This document shows, piece after piece, positions 34,881 to 46,251 of a DNA stretch of 64,000 bases. Each line of letters begins with the position of its first letter. Position 1 is the first letter of the stretch. The DNA comes from Stereocaulon alpinum (lineage: Eukaryota > Ascomycota > Lecanoromycetes > Lecanorales > Stereocaulaceae), in assembly GCA_018257865.1 (NCBI GenBank), contig JAEUBA010000019.1:186001-250000 (forward strand), written 5' to 3'. The notes under the pieces were generated by a model. It was given only the letters and a program-made list of their open reading frames with translations, was not told where the DNA came from and did no database searches. A program made the position numbers and the translations under genes.

Positions 34881-37004
34881 TCAAATCAAGGTGATAATCT
34901 GCTCGTCATTCCTTTCGGGCGAAGTGTAAATCAACTCGTCATTGATTATTTGGTAGCCGAAATGTCGAATGATGTCTGAGCTGCCGGTAGAGAACCATCC
35001 CCAGCGTTGGTATACATTGGACTCCTTTCCCGTGTGTTCCAGTACAAGTCCCTCTACGTCAGGGTATCCATCTCGCCACCCCAGCACAGGCAGACACACA
35101 AGTTGTGCGCCCTGTTGTGGGGGCCAGATATCTGGGGTTACAAACGAACCATCTGACGTTCCGTTTCTGATCTCAAGTGAGCTTGACGATCTCTGTCCCA
35201 GGAAGAGTATTCCATCTTCTCGTGTCTGATTACCATGCGTCCAGCTAAAGTCGGCTGGGATTAGACGACCACGCAGACGTATGAAGCCATCTTTGATCTG
35301 GGCGGTGGACTCTGCTGTGCAAGGCGTAGCGCGTATGTCCATGATTGTAATAAGATCTCTACAGCGGGATGAATGAACATCTGGAATCCAAACTACAGGT
35401 GCATCCAGGCATGCCCAGCTCCACGACGGTGCGACATACTTTTGTGGTCGTTCCACACTAGGGGGCTTGCCTAGGTCGCTAGCCCACCATAGTAGCGCGG
35501 TTGGTAGATGAGCCTTCCATAAGCCCGCAATATTTCCGCTTTCGAACATTGGCTGGAGGAGCTTCACGAGACCGGAGATAGCCACTAGCCTGTCTTCAGC
35601 CCTTGTTAGATGACACCTTGTATAGGTGGAGAGAAGGTTGGCCCAGAAACTCGGTAAATGTCGCTTTGCACTCAAAGAATCATGAGAACCTTTTCGCACA
35701 GCATTGACTGGACCAGTTAACAAATCACTTAGCCTCGGATGGCGTTCAAGGCGAGCAACAGCCGGGATGCCTCCTGGGTGGGACTCGCACGCCCGTAGCT
35801 CACTACACTCCCAGAACAATTGCTGCTTGCCATAATGAAGTATTCGTGGTGCTAGATGACGTTCTTGAAGGACCCATCCACGGCGATTGAGAGGCGCGGT
35901 TACTACATTATCATCCCAAAATTTCTCAGATATGACATCGAACACGCATTCTCTTCTGAACCTCTGTTTGGATCTAATGGTGCAATACGGAATAGGCGAT
36001 TGGTCCCTATCAAAGAATAAACCTCCACCCCCTTCCCGAGCATCCAAAGCTGAGATGTTACATAGTGAATGTGTATATACGTCAGCCATTGTTGCAGCCT
36101 CTTGCTGCCAATCTGCGACAGAATCCTGGATAATGCATAGTGCATCGATCCATAGATACTGAATGCCGAGATTTCGGCTAATGAGCACGGCATCCTGGAA
36201 GGTCTGTGGCAACTCTCCAAGTGCGAAACCTTTCTTTAATCGTGTAGACGTCGAGATAGTCAATTTTAAAAACTTGGCATTTCCCCAACGGTGACTGAGT
36301 GTCAGGTAAGGGCGCCGAATACCTTCGCTGCCTATAGAACATATACGAAGCTCGTTACCTCGGTCCGTGGACGACATAACATCGATAAGCCTTGTAGGAA
36401 GAAATCGCCCTGCCTTCTCAGTCTTCTTGCATTGGGTGTGAGACGTCAAACACATTGAGATCCAATCTCTGGCAAGCGTCCAGCAAGCAGTTGAGGCAGT
36501 ATTGAGGCCCATCTTATGGCATTCGGTTGTAGTCTGCGGAACTATAGGATACTCGTCAAGTTGGATATATTTTTGAGATACAAAAGCTGATGTGTACATA
36601 CTTTTTGATGGTCCCACAGAGAAATCAAGTAAGTCGTGGAAAGATCGTTTCTTTAGACTAAACATAATTTTGTATACACCTCTTGGCTCCCACTTCAAGA
36701 ATAGATATGTAATATGGAGGTCATCGCTATCCTCGTCGTTGTACCGCCCGACATCCCCCATGCGACTTTCGGAATATTTGTTCCAAAGAAACGTACAAAT
36801 TCGACAGCCCATTTCCACTGCCACGGGTGGACTAGATACGTTAGAATGGAATCTATGTTCGCGCTTCCGCGACCCTCTGCGTGTCCAATCCCCACTAAAC
36901 ATTCGTAGACAGGACTCGCAAAGCACACCGGTATCCACTTGAATCGAGCGGCGAGAGAACCATGCGGGAGTGAAACGCTGCATGGCTTCAATAGGTGCGT
37001 TCAT
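34881..37004 (-). CDS. HET-domain protein (heterokaryon incompatibility type)
   Basis: This is a large intronless gene. HET-domain proteins act in fungal nonself recognition and can trigger cell death; the domain is a TIR-like fold. The open frame extends upstream to 37091, but the first ATG is at 37004, giving 707 aa. The HET domain, at about residues 240-390, contains YLTLSHRWG, the spacer ELPQTFQDAVLISRNLG and the signature YLWIDALCIIQDS, then YTHSLCNISALDA. Upstream is a Cys-containing region (CESCLRMF, CRICTFLW) seen in many such proteins. Later sections include RGWVLQERHLAPRILHYG and WSWACLDAPV, both typical of the family. There is no NACHT or repeat region. It lies in gene-poor accessory DNA between a retroelement and a pseudogene. 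Confidence 0.88.
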   Translation of the reverse strand: MNAPIEAMQRFTPAWFSRRSIQVDTGVLCESCLRMFSGDWTRRGSRKREHRFHSNVSSPPVAVEMGCRICTFLWNKYSESRMGDVGRYNDEDSDDLHITYLFLKWEPRGVYKIMFSLKKRSFHDLLDFSVGPSKSMYTSAFVSQKYIQLDEYPIVPQTTTECHKMGLNTASTACWTLARDWISMCLTSHTQCKKTEKAGRFLPTRLIDVMSSTDRGNELRICSIGSEGIRRPYLTLSHRWGNAKFLKLTISTSTRLKKGFALGELPQTFQDAVLISRNLGIQYLWIDALCIIQDSVADWQQEAATMADVYTHSLCNISALDAREGGGGLFFDRDQSPIPYCTIRSKQRFRRECVFDVISEKFWDDNVVTAPLNRRGWVLQERHLAPRILHYGKQQLFWECSELRACESHPGGIPAVARLERHPRLSDLLTGPVNAVRKGSHDSLSAKRHLPSFWANLLSTYTRCHLTRAEDRLVAISGLVKLLQPMFESGNIAGLWKAHLPTALLWWASDLGKPPSVERPQKYVAPSWSWACLDAPVVWIPDVHSSRCRDLITIMDIRATPCTAESTAQIKDGFIRLRGRLIPADFSWTHGNQTREDGILFLGQRSSSSLEIRNGTSDGSFVTPDIWPPQQGAQLVCLPVLGWRDGYPDVEGLVLEHTGKESNVYQRWGWFSTGSSDIIRHFGYQIINDELIYTSPERNDEQIITLI

Positions 37005-37799
37005 CTCTCTGTTTCTGAAGGTGACGTGATTTGGCTTCAGTAAGGATATGTAGGCCCCTACGCCCTGGCGACTTTGCTCAAATCGACTCAAGGAGAACGG
37101 CTAGCAAGGTCCCTCGGTAAATAACGCAACAGATGACTTGGTCGAGCCCAAACGGTCTTGATGGAGTATTCTGACGCCTTGAAGGATGTTCCATTAAAGA
37201 ATTCTTCACATCGCTACGGACGTCGTCGCTCATGCTAACGCAACTCGTGTCACGCAGACGCCTCTTCGAACATAAGGCTACCGCTTAAACTTTCCTCGGC
37301 AAGTTTCAAAAGTTGGCCTCAATACTCCAGAAATTCCAAGAATCGCTCGTGAGCTTTAACATAAACTCTCCTGCAAAATGATGAAGTTGTCAGAAGGTGC
37401 GTTGTCCAAGGTGTCAATATGGTAAGCACAAAAGCTTGTTTTATCCAAGCCCCACTTTTTCGAGGCTACAGCTACCCTCTCATGCCCCATTTGGTAGACG
37501 CCAAGGCTTTAGGACTTATTTTAGAGTAGCTGCCTGATAAGAGAAGTGACCTACCTCAGGTACGTATCCGGGCGTATGTTGCCGACCCAATCGGTATAGC
37601 AAGTCTGCTCCTGATTGTACCTGAGTAACACCAAAAATCAAAAGGGGGTCTGCAGCTTTTACATACATTAGAGTGCATCTAATCGACGTCACCGTTAAGC
37701 ATCTATGCTTCCGGAGTCAATTCACTGTAGACTCAGGAGATTTGAGCTGGAACCTGCTGCTTGGTTTTTCGTACCACTAAAAGCATATCACACTACTAT
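37005..37799. other. Intergenic stretch, nothing recognised
   Basis: About 0.8 kb upstream of the HET gene. No gene or repeat recognised. Confidence 0.4.
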
Positions 37800-38675
37800 T
37801 CATCTCTCCATCCCTCTACCAACCTCACTCACTATCTTCCCCGCCTGCTCAAACTCCTCATCCACAGCATCAGCCATCCCCTTCAGATCCTCAAATCTCC
37901 ACGTATAAGCCACCCCATCCCCAACCTTCTCCATCTTATCCTCCTTCCCCATCTTCCCCCCCTATCGATCCACACAATACCCAGCGGCATCTCCTCCTCA
38001 GATCCATCATCTAACTCACTCACATGCGCCGTATACAGCACCTGCCTCAACAAAAACCCACCCACCCATCTATATATGTTGCAACGGATATTCTGAATTA
38101 TATAAATCAGGCCTATCACCTACAATTTCCTCATTTACATACAAAGCATCGAATTCCACACCCGCCAACGCGTCATCCAGGAGGTGCATGAAGATTTCAT
38201 AGCCTACGTTGAAGAGAACCACGATTTTGTAGTGTTTTTTTAGCCGGTGTAGCGCGGCTACGTTGTCGGGAAATGCGGACCATTTTGGTATTGAGGCGCC
38301 TATGGCGTCGGCTTCGGCTTCGGATTGGGGTGGTGGGGAAAGGGAAAGGGATGAGGCGAGGTTGAGTTAGGCTTTTGAGAGGCGGGCAGCGTATTGAATA
38401 GGTGGGGTTGGAGTAGTCGCAGCGGATGGAGAGTTCGATGTCGTTGTAGGCTTTGATGGCGAGGTCTTTGTTGTCCTTGAAAGGATGAGAAGGTGGTAGG
38501 CGGGCGAGTAGAGGCTTAAGATGTCCGTAGATACCGGCTATGGTTATTGTTGAGTGTGTTTCCTCGGGTTGGGAGGGTGTTGCTAACATTCCCCATCGAC
38601 TAATGTGCCGAAGTGGTCGAAGAACAGGAGCTTGAAGTCGCTCAATCTAGAGGAATTTCCGGTGCGGACGTTCAT
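37800..38675 (-). pseudogene. Haloacid dehalogenase-like hydrolase pseudogene
   Basis: Pieces of a fungal type II 2-haloacid dehalogenase-like protein (HAD superfamily) can be followed in order through three frames. The start at 38675 reads to LLFFDHFGTLVDGE, motif I with its Asp, then hits a stop. GIYGHLKPLLARLPPSHPF follows in a second frame. Then GASIPKWSAFPDNVAALHRL, HYKIVVLFNV (motif II, with Ser of LSNV changed to Phe) and LAGVEFDALYVNEEI appear. Motif III Lys of KPD is changed (RPDLYN), and stops follow. The end VAYTWRFEDLKGMADAV is intact to the stop at 37800. Several frameshifts and nonsense codons plus lost catalytic residues make it a clear pseudogene. GC content is normal, so this is not RIP. 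Confidence 0.75.
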
Positions 38676-39342
38676 GCTTACGGTTTGTTCAAGTATGTCT
38701 TACGCTTCACAGGTAGTTTATAGCAGACTTACACATGTAAGTAAGCTTCTTTCAACCAATTTCCACGTTTGGATACCAATGGAGGGATACATTCAATTGA
38801 ATCACACTACTTGTAAGCCAAAGCCGTTAAGTATGACAATACTATGAAAACAACTTCCTGTTGCTTATTGATGCATCAAGCACTCCGTATTAAGCTACAA
38901 TGATGTGTCATCGGGATTGATAGGATCGCTACATTGGGCGTGTAGCAACGCTTACAGCATGCCAGCCCCACTAGCACGCAGGGTGATAGAGCTGTGACGT
39001 CATTGCTTCAAGCAACTTGGTCTTTGAGTACACTGAGATAGCCGATATATGTCGGTAGTTTCATTGGCGCGATGAAGGTCTGAATGTGTGTATGCTAGAG
39101 TATGTTGAGAGGTATAGGTCATTCCGTTCACACACCCACTTAGGTCCAAACCCCTGTGACATGCGCATCCAAAAATGGGGCGAATCCCTGCTTTGCTGTC
39201 AGTAAAGTACGCCTCGCGACACGGCGAACTGGAAGATACCTTTATCTGGAGCTTCAGTATCGTCGATACCAAGCCATATTCCACGTAGCCAAAAATACCA
39301 CATTGCTCATTCTCGACAAACCCATCTTCTCGTCTTTACCCA
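38676..39342. other. Intergenic stretch, nothing recognised
   Basis: About 0.67 kb; no supported gene. Confidence 0.4.
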
Positions 39343-39958
39343 TCACCTGAACACCCCCGCCCTCCTCATCACACCCTCAAAATCCTTGATTCCCACCCCC
39401 CTTCCCACACCACTCCCACCATTCGCCTCAAGCACCATATCCCTCAATATCTGCTCCGGCACATCCTCCTTTAACTCCTTAGCAACCCTCTTCAAACACC
39501 GCATTGTAATCTTCCCCTCCTCCCCTCCGAGATCCATAAACAACCTGAACGCATCCTCCACCTCCCTCTGCACGCTCTCGTCACTCCTACTCGCCAATTT
39601 CAATGCCGCAACAGCCACGAAATGCTTGTACTCTATCGAGCCTGTGTCTTCAGGGTCTGCGGCATCAAGGAGGTCTTGGAGTTCGGAATTAGAGGAGGGA
39701 GGAACACCAAGGGCTGTGAGGGCGCGGCGGAGGGAAGGGGAGGGTAGTTCTTTGTCCGAGTTTGCGAAGAGGGAGAAGGCTTCTTTGATTTCGGACTCGG
39801 TGGCTGCGGAAATGTTGTGTTCTTTGGCGAGGGCGGATTGGCGGGGTGCTTTTTCTTTGGCTGCTGGAGTAGGGGCTGGTGCGCGTCGTTTAGGTGGCTG
39901 TAGCGAGTGGCGGTCAGGAAGGCTGGCTTGAGAGGCGTGACAGACGAACACGTACCAT
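39343..39958 (-). CDS. Centrin/Cdc31-like EF-hand protein
   Basis: This is a calmodulin-superfamily protein. Exon 1 is only the ATG (39958-39956), followed at once by an intron 39955-39898 (GTACGT..CTACAG). Exon 2 is 39897-39343, giving 185 aa. Four EF-hand-like units are visible: ESEIKEAFSLFANSD, LQDLLDAADPEDTGSIEYKHF, VEDAFRLFMDLGGEEGKITM and ILRDMVLEANGG..IKDFEGVMRRAG. The sequence MRCLKRVAKEL and the Pro/Arg/Lys-rich N-terminus resemble Cdc31/centrin, which acts at the spindle pole body and in mRNA export complexes. Several calcium loops lack acidic ligands (for example NSDKELPSPSLRR), so binding may be weak or lost in some hands. A start further upstream in frame cannot be fully excluded. 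Confidence 0.72.
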
Positions 39959-40887
39959 TGCTAGTGCTGTTGTATTGGGGCTGTTTCACGAGAGACGAGA
40001 TCCCGTATCGGGGGTCGTAAAGCTCACGTCTGTGGCGACAGTGGCGTCAAGATGGATTGCGCACAGGCCGTGTAACAGTGCCAGAAGCTGAACAGGCTGA
40101 ACGAGCCGCACGAAGTAGTCCGATGTTGAGAGGGGATTCGTAACTAGGTAGAGGAAAGTAGCTCAGCTCGTCCCAAAGAGGTCTCTGTTGCGAGTACCTA
40201 AGCTAGGGCAGAGAACCTAAGGTAGGTTTAGAACTAGAGACTGTTCTAGCCTGGAGCGGATGTGTTTAGTAAGTAGTGGTACCTTATGCTTGACATCGGC
40301 CTGCAATCGTGACGTTTCGGCTGCAGCAGGGGCATACTGATGCCTTATCTGATCAGGTTTGTGGCCCCCGCCATGCCATCACTAATGAGCTGGTATATCG
40401 ACATTCGCGTCCACCACCCTTCTAAACTGGGAACCAGTGAACTTTAATAGACAAGTGGGATTCCGAAGCCATATTCGCAAACACTACCTTCTCTGTTTTA
40501 GAACGGAGATGTTCTTGGGCGTTTTGATGCGATTGGTTACCATGTGCGTTTGTGGCAACTGGCAGCTGTTAACGTCTCTTGGCCTTATCGAATACAAAAG
40601 GTCTGGCGGAGTCCAGCTTGGAAGTTACCAGATATGAGCTCCTTGATGTCTTACTTTGCGGTGATACTGCGCAGTCAATAGGTTCTTCTTTAGGCTTTAC
40701 CGCTATCTGCCTTTCTTCGTATGTTGTTAAACCATACCTAGGTCCGTCCCATGTTCTACTTGTCTACTTGCAAGATACATTGCTGTACTCGTGCTTTGAT
40801 TTATTATCTGTCAGCAAGACCACTAGAGCGTCCCTCGCCTCTCTCGGCCCCCTCTTATCTTTCTCAATCCCTCCACCTTCCTCCGCA
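39959..40887. other. Intergenic stretch, nothing recognised
   Basis: About 0.93 kb between divergent genes. The 3' end is C/T-rich (cctcgcctctctcggccccctc), as in a promoter-proximal leader. No coding frame is supported. Confidence 0.4.
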
Positions 40888-41742
40888 ATGAGAGTCCTAG
40901 TCATAGGAGCAGCAGGTACATCGCCTACCCTTCCCCTTTGCTAGCACTCACTAACATTCTTACCAAAATTACCTCAGGACATGTTGGCTCCGCCGCGCTA
41001 GCCGCCTGTCTATCAAAGAATCACATCGTAACAGCCTTCCTCCGCAACCCCAGCAAGCTACCCCCCAGGCTCCTCTCCCATCCCCGCCTTCACATCCACC
41101 AAGGCGACACCACCGACCACGCCTCTCTTGTCAGCGCAATCCGGGACAACGACACCATAATCCAAGCAGCAGTCTACGGCTCCACCTCGCCCCACGGCAC
41201 CTCAGATTCCGAGAAAGTCGTCCGTTGTATAATCGGCGCCATACAAGAAGTCCAAGCTAATCCTAGAAGGAGCAAGGAACGGCCTATAAGGCTGTGGGTT
41301 ATTTCAGGACAGGTGCTGATGGATATACCGGGGTATGGGATACTCAAAGAACCGATGATAGAGGGGGATGTGTTTCCTATTCACCCAGAACATTATAATA
41401 ATTATAAATTCTTGCAGGAGGAGGCCGGAGATGTGGACTGGTCACTGCTTTGTCCGGGGAGGTTAGATCAGGGGGAGGTGAGGGTGCTTTTGTATATTAT
41501 TCACTAAATGGTATTATCTTCTGCTGATACAGTTTGGTCAAATGGTGCTAAGCCTGATCCGTGGCGGTACAATTCAGCCCGTTGGTCCTATTGTAAGGAC
41601 AGTTGACGAAGTCCCATTGTGGATCAAGCCAGGGATAGAGGGGTCAATCCGCCTGATTGGGCCGGTGCTCAACGTGGCGTACAGTTGGACGCGGCAGAGA
41701 TTGATGTATCAGCCAGTTGGAGACTTTCTGTCTGACAATTGA
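40888..41742 (+). CDS. NAD(P)-binding Rossmann-fold protein (NmrA/SDR-like)
   Basis: This is an atypical short-chain dehydrogenase or NmrA-like protein. Exon 1 is 40888-40915, intron 40916-40977, exon 2 40978-41477, intron 41478-41532 and exon 3 41533-41742, giving 245 aa. The first splice completes the dinucleotide-binding motif GAAGHVGSA, matching GxxGxxG. The next strand gives HIHQGDTTDHASL, the usual Asp after beta-3, and later DNDTIIQAAVYGS. The motif RLWVISGQVLMDIPGYG occupies the catalytic-strand position, with no clear YxxxK, so enzyme activity is uncertain. It is shorter than many relatives. The C-terminal exon (VDEVPLWIKPG) fits the family only loosely. Confidence 0.7.
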
Positions 41743-42915
41743 GATACCTGGAACAAGTCAAACACTCTGCTAAAATCCCTGATGGAATCAATCGACATAC
41801 TGATGTCAAAGGGCCTAGCAAAGGATGAAAGATTACGTCGGTCCTCACCGAATTGATACCACCGCCAGCCTTACCATGCAAGGAATCTCCGTGTGGTCCA
41901 AGGCTATCGGTCTTCATGCTCATTGTACGTAATAAATGACGGAAAATGCACCTGTTACTCAATAAGCGAACAGCTGCGATGTTAGGCGGTTCGCAAATTT
42001 TTTGATGTTTGCGATTGGTGACTGAGTCTGCTAGTTGTTAGTGCTGATGTTATCGTTCACGACTGACCTTATGCCACCTACACCCTAGGGACCCACTAAG
42101 TAGGCAAGCCACGTCTTGCTGAAACTCGGTCCTGAAGGATCGGACAACCGTACGAAAGAGTCGAAGAAAGCAGACTTCTGATACGTGAATGCTACCAGGT
42201 GTCTTGATCTATATTGTAATGCGATAAGCCTTGGCTTCCATCATATACGCATTATGATTAGTGATTAAGCAGGCGCCGAAGCCGCTGACTGGGCCAACCA
42301 AACAGTAGAACCTTATGTTACGTACAGAAAGCAGGAACACTCACTGGAGGAAAGCCATCGGCTGAAGGATGTAAGTCCTTCTGATTCCAGAGGAAGGCTT
42401 TTGCTGCACATGAAGCTTAGACCGTCGCTAAGACAAGAGCCTAAGGAAGGAGTCCAATCCAGGAAAGTAAGAAATTCCTAACACGGAGCTGGCAAGCTGT
42501 TTCAGGAAGAGACGATCGCAAAGCCACCCGGGTCCTAAAGATATCCGAGGACGCCACGAGTCGTAAGGGTTCCCTAAGGAGGAGTGGTCTCGCTTGTGGC
42601 TTGGGCCATGATCACTCACCATGCAGACAGCGAACTATGCAGCCCAGTTAGCAATCGTTGCATATCCCGCCCTCGGTTCGAGCTAAGCACCAGCTCCAAC
42701 CACCTGGCGATCGACGATTGAAAACCACAAGGGGCAAAGGATCACGAATCTTGTCCCTGAAGGGCGCCTTTTGTGAATGTCATTCAATGCCGGAACTCCT
42801 CGGCATTACCAGTACAATAAGCTAGCCGAAACTTGTCTCGTGTGACTTGCACATTGACTCAACAATCACTTCGGGCAGGGCCTCAGGGCTGGTACCTTCA
42901 GGCCCGGCAGTCAAC
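41743..42915. other. Intergenic stretch, nothing recognised
   Basis: About 1.2 kb. I looked for tRNA-like folds because of a GGTTCGAGC word near 42675, but found no matching arms. No supported ORF. Confidence 0.4.
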
Positions 42916-45057
42916 TCAAGACCCACCGTTCTCAGTGCCGTCCTTCCCTAAGTCAGGGTTCAAAGGTTTGTCATTGTTGTAACCAACCTCTTTCACTATA
43001 CCCAACCCTTTCGTCCTGCCCTCACGGAATAGTATTCGGTCACCCACAGATAAATACTCTGGTCGTTGTACAAATCTAAATGCCACTGTAGCTCTGTCCC
43101 CAGTACGGATGAAGGCACGGTCAATATCAATGATAGCGCAGGTCTGGCTAATCGGGCCTACATGAAGCATAGCTTGATACTTCGTTTTGATTGTGGTGGC
43201 ATGCGAGAGGATTAATACCTCGGCAATGAACTCGCGATAGACCCTTGGAGGATGGTCAAGTTTCGGGAGGACGACCATGCCTTTGCGGACCTCTTTTCGA
43301 CGCACCCTTTTCAAGGCGAAAGATGCCGACTGGCCGGCAGAGCAGACGGGGACGGGGATCCGTTTTCGCTCGATCGATCTGATATTAGTAGTAGTAAATT
43401 GTCCCAGGGAGTCCGGACCGATCAGAACGGCGTCGCCAGCGTGTATGACGCCTACACACTGCCTTAGTACAGGTCCAGGTTAGGCTCGCGAGGATGGTCG
43501 ACTCACCGCTTTTCACTACACCTGAAACTACTGTGCCAACAAAAGGGACGGAAAAAGTGTCGTTGACGTGAAATTCGAATGGAGCTTCGGCGTCGTAGTT
43601 GCCATGGTGCGGTAGGATATTGAGGAATGTCCGTACTAGGTCAAGATTTTCGCCAGTGACGTTTGAGACCTGGAATACAGGGCATATCCGTTGACTGATG
43701 AATTGCGTGGCAGTCTCGATGGTTTCTTCGTGGTTCTTGATGAAGATAGGTATTTTGCGAGCGCCAGGAGATTTCAATATCCTAGTGAGCTGAGTGATGG
43801 TCTGCTGTAAGATTTGAGGGGGGCAAATGTCAATTTTAGTGATGACCACCATGACAGGCACATTGAGCGCTAGGGCGATGCCCAGATGCTCTCTGCGGAT
43901 TGTCAGTGTTGATACGCCATTGCTATCATTTAAGCTCTTACTTGCTCATGCCGATTAAGCCATTGTTGGCAGCTACCATAAGCAGGCAGTAGTTGGGACT
44001 GCTGCTCAACAAACCAAAGACAGTAGTTCGTAAATACCGCTCGTGGCCAGCAAGGTCTGTGAAGCTGATAACTTTCGCCTTTTCAGGTTAGTTTCCACAA
44101 CTGTGAGAAATAGACTTGAGCCATACCGAACGCTTCCCAATCTCCTCCCATGATAGCTTTCTGCCCGGCACATTGGAGGCAATAATTTCTCCTTTGGTGT
44201 CGAAACCCATTATCTCCATGCCCACCGAGCTTGTCCGACCACTTTCCACCTCGTGTTTGTGCCTGAAGAGATTGACTCGCGCTTTGCCTCGTCCATCGTC
44301 AAGACCTCCCTTGACAAGGACACCAAGCATCGTGCTTTTCCCGGCGTCGACTTAAAGTGCTCATCAGCGATTGGCCTTGCTTGCAGGGTACTGCCTCATA
44401 CCATTGCCCACCACCGCTATTCGAGTCTCAATCACATCCTCTGGAGTTTCAGGAGCCTGCCGTATCATGACCTTCCCTGTACAGCTCTTATCCTTCTCGT
44501 TCGGACTCTCCACCTCCTCTTCGCCACCGACATTACGTGTCATCAGGACGCGGCATTCAGCCTGATTGATGCTTGCGGCCCTCCGTATCCTGTCTAGGGC
44601 TATGTCCCACTGCTCTTTCGAAAAGCCCAACGGCTCTCCATTATCTTCCTGACCGAGATCGAACAGAGTTTCTCCATGCCCTTCGAGCATTCGTTTTTGC
44701 AAGACATTGCCAAGCTGTGACAGTGTGACTTCTGCACCTTCACTTGCGTCCAACAGTAGCTCTTTCAATTTAGCGTGCGTAGAGGTATCGGCGAGGTCAA
44801 GGGAATCGAGGATGTCTAGCTCTGCATGGTCTTCATATTGTGTGCTTTGTGTTGAGTATCCGCTGTCACTTGGGGCAACTGCGACTGATTTTCCTCGCCC
44901 TTTTGCTTGCTGCTTCTCCACATAGTCGGCGAACTCGCTTAGAGCCTGGCTCGCCAACGCGTTGTCAGAGTCGGATTTTGAAGCCGAACATGATCATGCA
45001 TACCGACTCCCCTTTCCGCCGCTCATGAGCGGTCTGTTTCTGTACTCCAGCAGTCAT
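42916..45057 (-). CDS. GTPBP1/GTPBP2-type translational GTPase
   Basis: This is an EF-Tu-like GTPase of the GTPBP1 family, linked in animals to ribosome rescue and mRNA decay. Exons are 45057-45004, 44945-44402, 44350-44127, 44078-43942, 43892-43507 and 43451-42916. They sum to 1881 nt, giving 626 aa. G1 is GNVDAGKST, created across the intron at 44401-44351. G3 is DLAGHERYLRTT, created by using the aaaag acceptor at 44079. G4 is TKID. Domain 2 reads TVVSGV..GDAVLIGPDSLGQF and domain 3 starts at VRKGMVV. The N-terminal 190 residues are acidic and helical, as in GTPBP1. The tail GLGIVKEVG is the usual end. The start ATG is at 45057; the longer open frame at 44957 begins with TTG and is intron-derived. 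Confidence 0.85.
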
Positions 45058-45560
45058 GATGCCGAGACTACCGCGGTTTATGCCACCGTATGCTCTTTCG
45101 TATTATGTTGACGTCTGTAGATCTTCGTAGAGTCATTGAAGGCAATGACAATATGATTTAGCTACGTATGTAAGAGAAGAATGGTTGGGAGGCTAGGTTG
45201 TAGGTAGAATGCATATTTGGTGAGGCAGAGAGGGCAGGTGGAGAATACATGGGGTATTTAACGCTTATCGATAAGGTAAGATGACGCATAGAGTTGCCAG
45301 CTGAGTCACAGCCATAGACTCTACGAATGTATTACAGTCACAACAGCCTCAACTCATCTATGACAGTTGGACTAAGAAATTGAAGGGCTCCTCCGTCGTA
45401 TTCACGTTCGTCCTCGATCCTACACGCCATGTATGGTTCACACGCGAAATGTTCTCGTTCCTTCTCGCTTCAGAACAACCGTATACAATTAGGCATCTGC
45501 ACTCATGGAAGGTCGAAGATCAAGTGGCTTGTGCCGGAAACTTGTCAAGCTAATTCTGTT
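45058..45560. other. Intergenic stretch, nothing recognised
   Basis: About 0.5 kb between the GTPBP1-like start and the LSM3 stop. No gene seen. Confidence 0.4.
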
Positions 45561-46034
45561 TCAGCTGGCAGCTTGAGGTGAAATGAGCACAACCGAATCC
45601 CCTGGAGCTTTCATCAGTCGCACGATGACTACAAAACATACAAGGCATCCTTGGGGTAACAAACCTCGAACAAACAGCATCTCTGACTGCTTCTTGAGAG
45701 TCTACAATAATTGTTTAGCACATATGTAATTCATAAGGAAAGGGCTGTCACTCACTTTCACGGTCTCTTCCTCGTCATCATCCTCTTCCACAACATAAAT
45801 GGTTTCCTCCACGTCGCCGAGTACGAGATTGCAATGGCTGTCGTAGGCCTACGATCGGTTAAGTGTGCACTCTTCGGACAGGAGTGCAGGAATAGCGAGT
45901 AAACACACATGTAAACGTCCTTTGAGCTCTCGATCTCCTCTCAATTTGACGAAGACGATCTCATCCAACGATAGTCGCACCAAGTCTAACGGCTCCGACA
46001 CAGCTGCCGCATCCACGTCGCCAGCGTCTGCCAT
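45561..46034 (-). CDS. LSM3: U6 snRNA-associated Sm-like protein LSm3
   Basis: LSm3 is a subunit of the Lsm1-7 (cytoplasmic mRNA decay) and Lsm2-8 (U6 snRNP) rings. Exons are 46034-45909 (42 codons), 45848-45756 (31 codons), 45701-45665 and 45601-45561. They sum to 297 nt, giving 98 aa, the usual size. The Sm1 motif is FVKLRGDRELKGRLHAYDSHCNLVLGD, joined by the first splice. Sm2 is EMLFVRGDSVVLIS, joined by the last splice. The start PLDLVRLSLDE is diagnostic for LSm3. With four exons in under 500 bp it is easily missed by ORF scans. It is divergent from the eIF2B delta gene, 217 bp away. Confidence 0.88.
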
Positions 46035-46251
46035 GTTGGGTTGACTATTGTGCCGTAAATAATGAAGTGGTGGGAATCGGTTTGATAGCTAAAGACATGA
46101 CTCGTGAAGCGGACTCTTTCCGCCTTCGTGCGTAATTTTACCCGCGAAAATGCAGTTCAATTTGACTCAGATCCCTAATGACACTGGAGCAATACTTGCG
46201 CACAGTTGTTTCCGGGTCCTTTAGCAAGTCTAGATAGAACTCTCAGGGCTG
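46035..46251. promoter_or_regulatory. Shared divergent promoter, LSM3 and eIF2B delta
   Basis: A 217-bp spacer between two divergent starts. Both genes serve core gene expression. No specific element is recognised. Confidence 0.5.

Noticed and set aside
37005..37091. N-terminal extension of the HET protein to 37091
   Set aside because: The frame there begins with TTG; the first ATG is 37004.
39386..39931. 181-codon plus-strand ORF
   Set aside because: Antisense shadow of the centrin-like gene, Ser/Ala-rich, no motif.
42640..42720. Possible tRNA (GGTTCGAGC word)
   Set aside because: No complementary acceptor, D or anticodon stems around it.
44957..44957. Start of the GTPBP1-like protein at the long ORF edge
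   Set aside because: The codon there is TTG inside an intron; the ATG at 45057 plus an 18-codon first exon fits splice phase.
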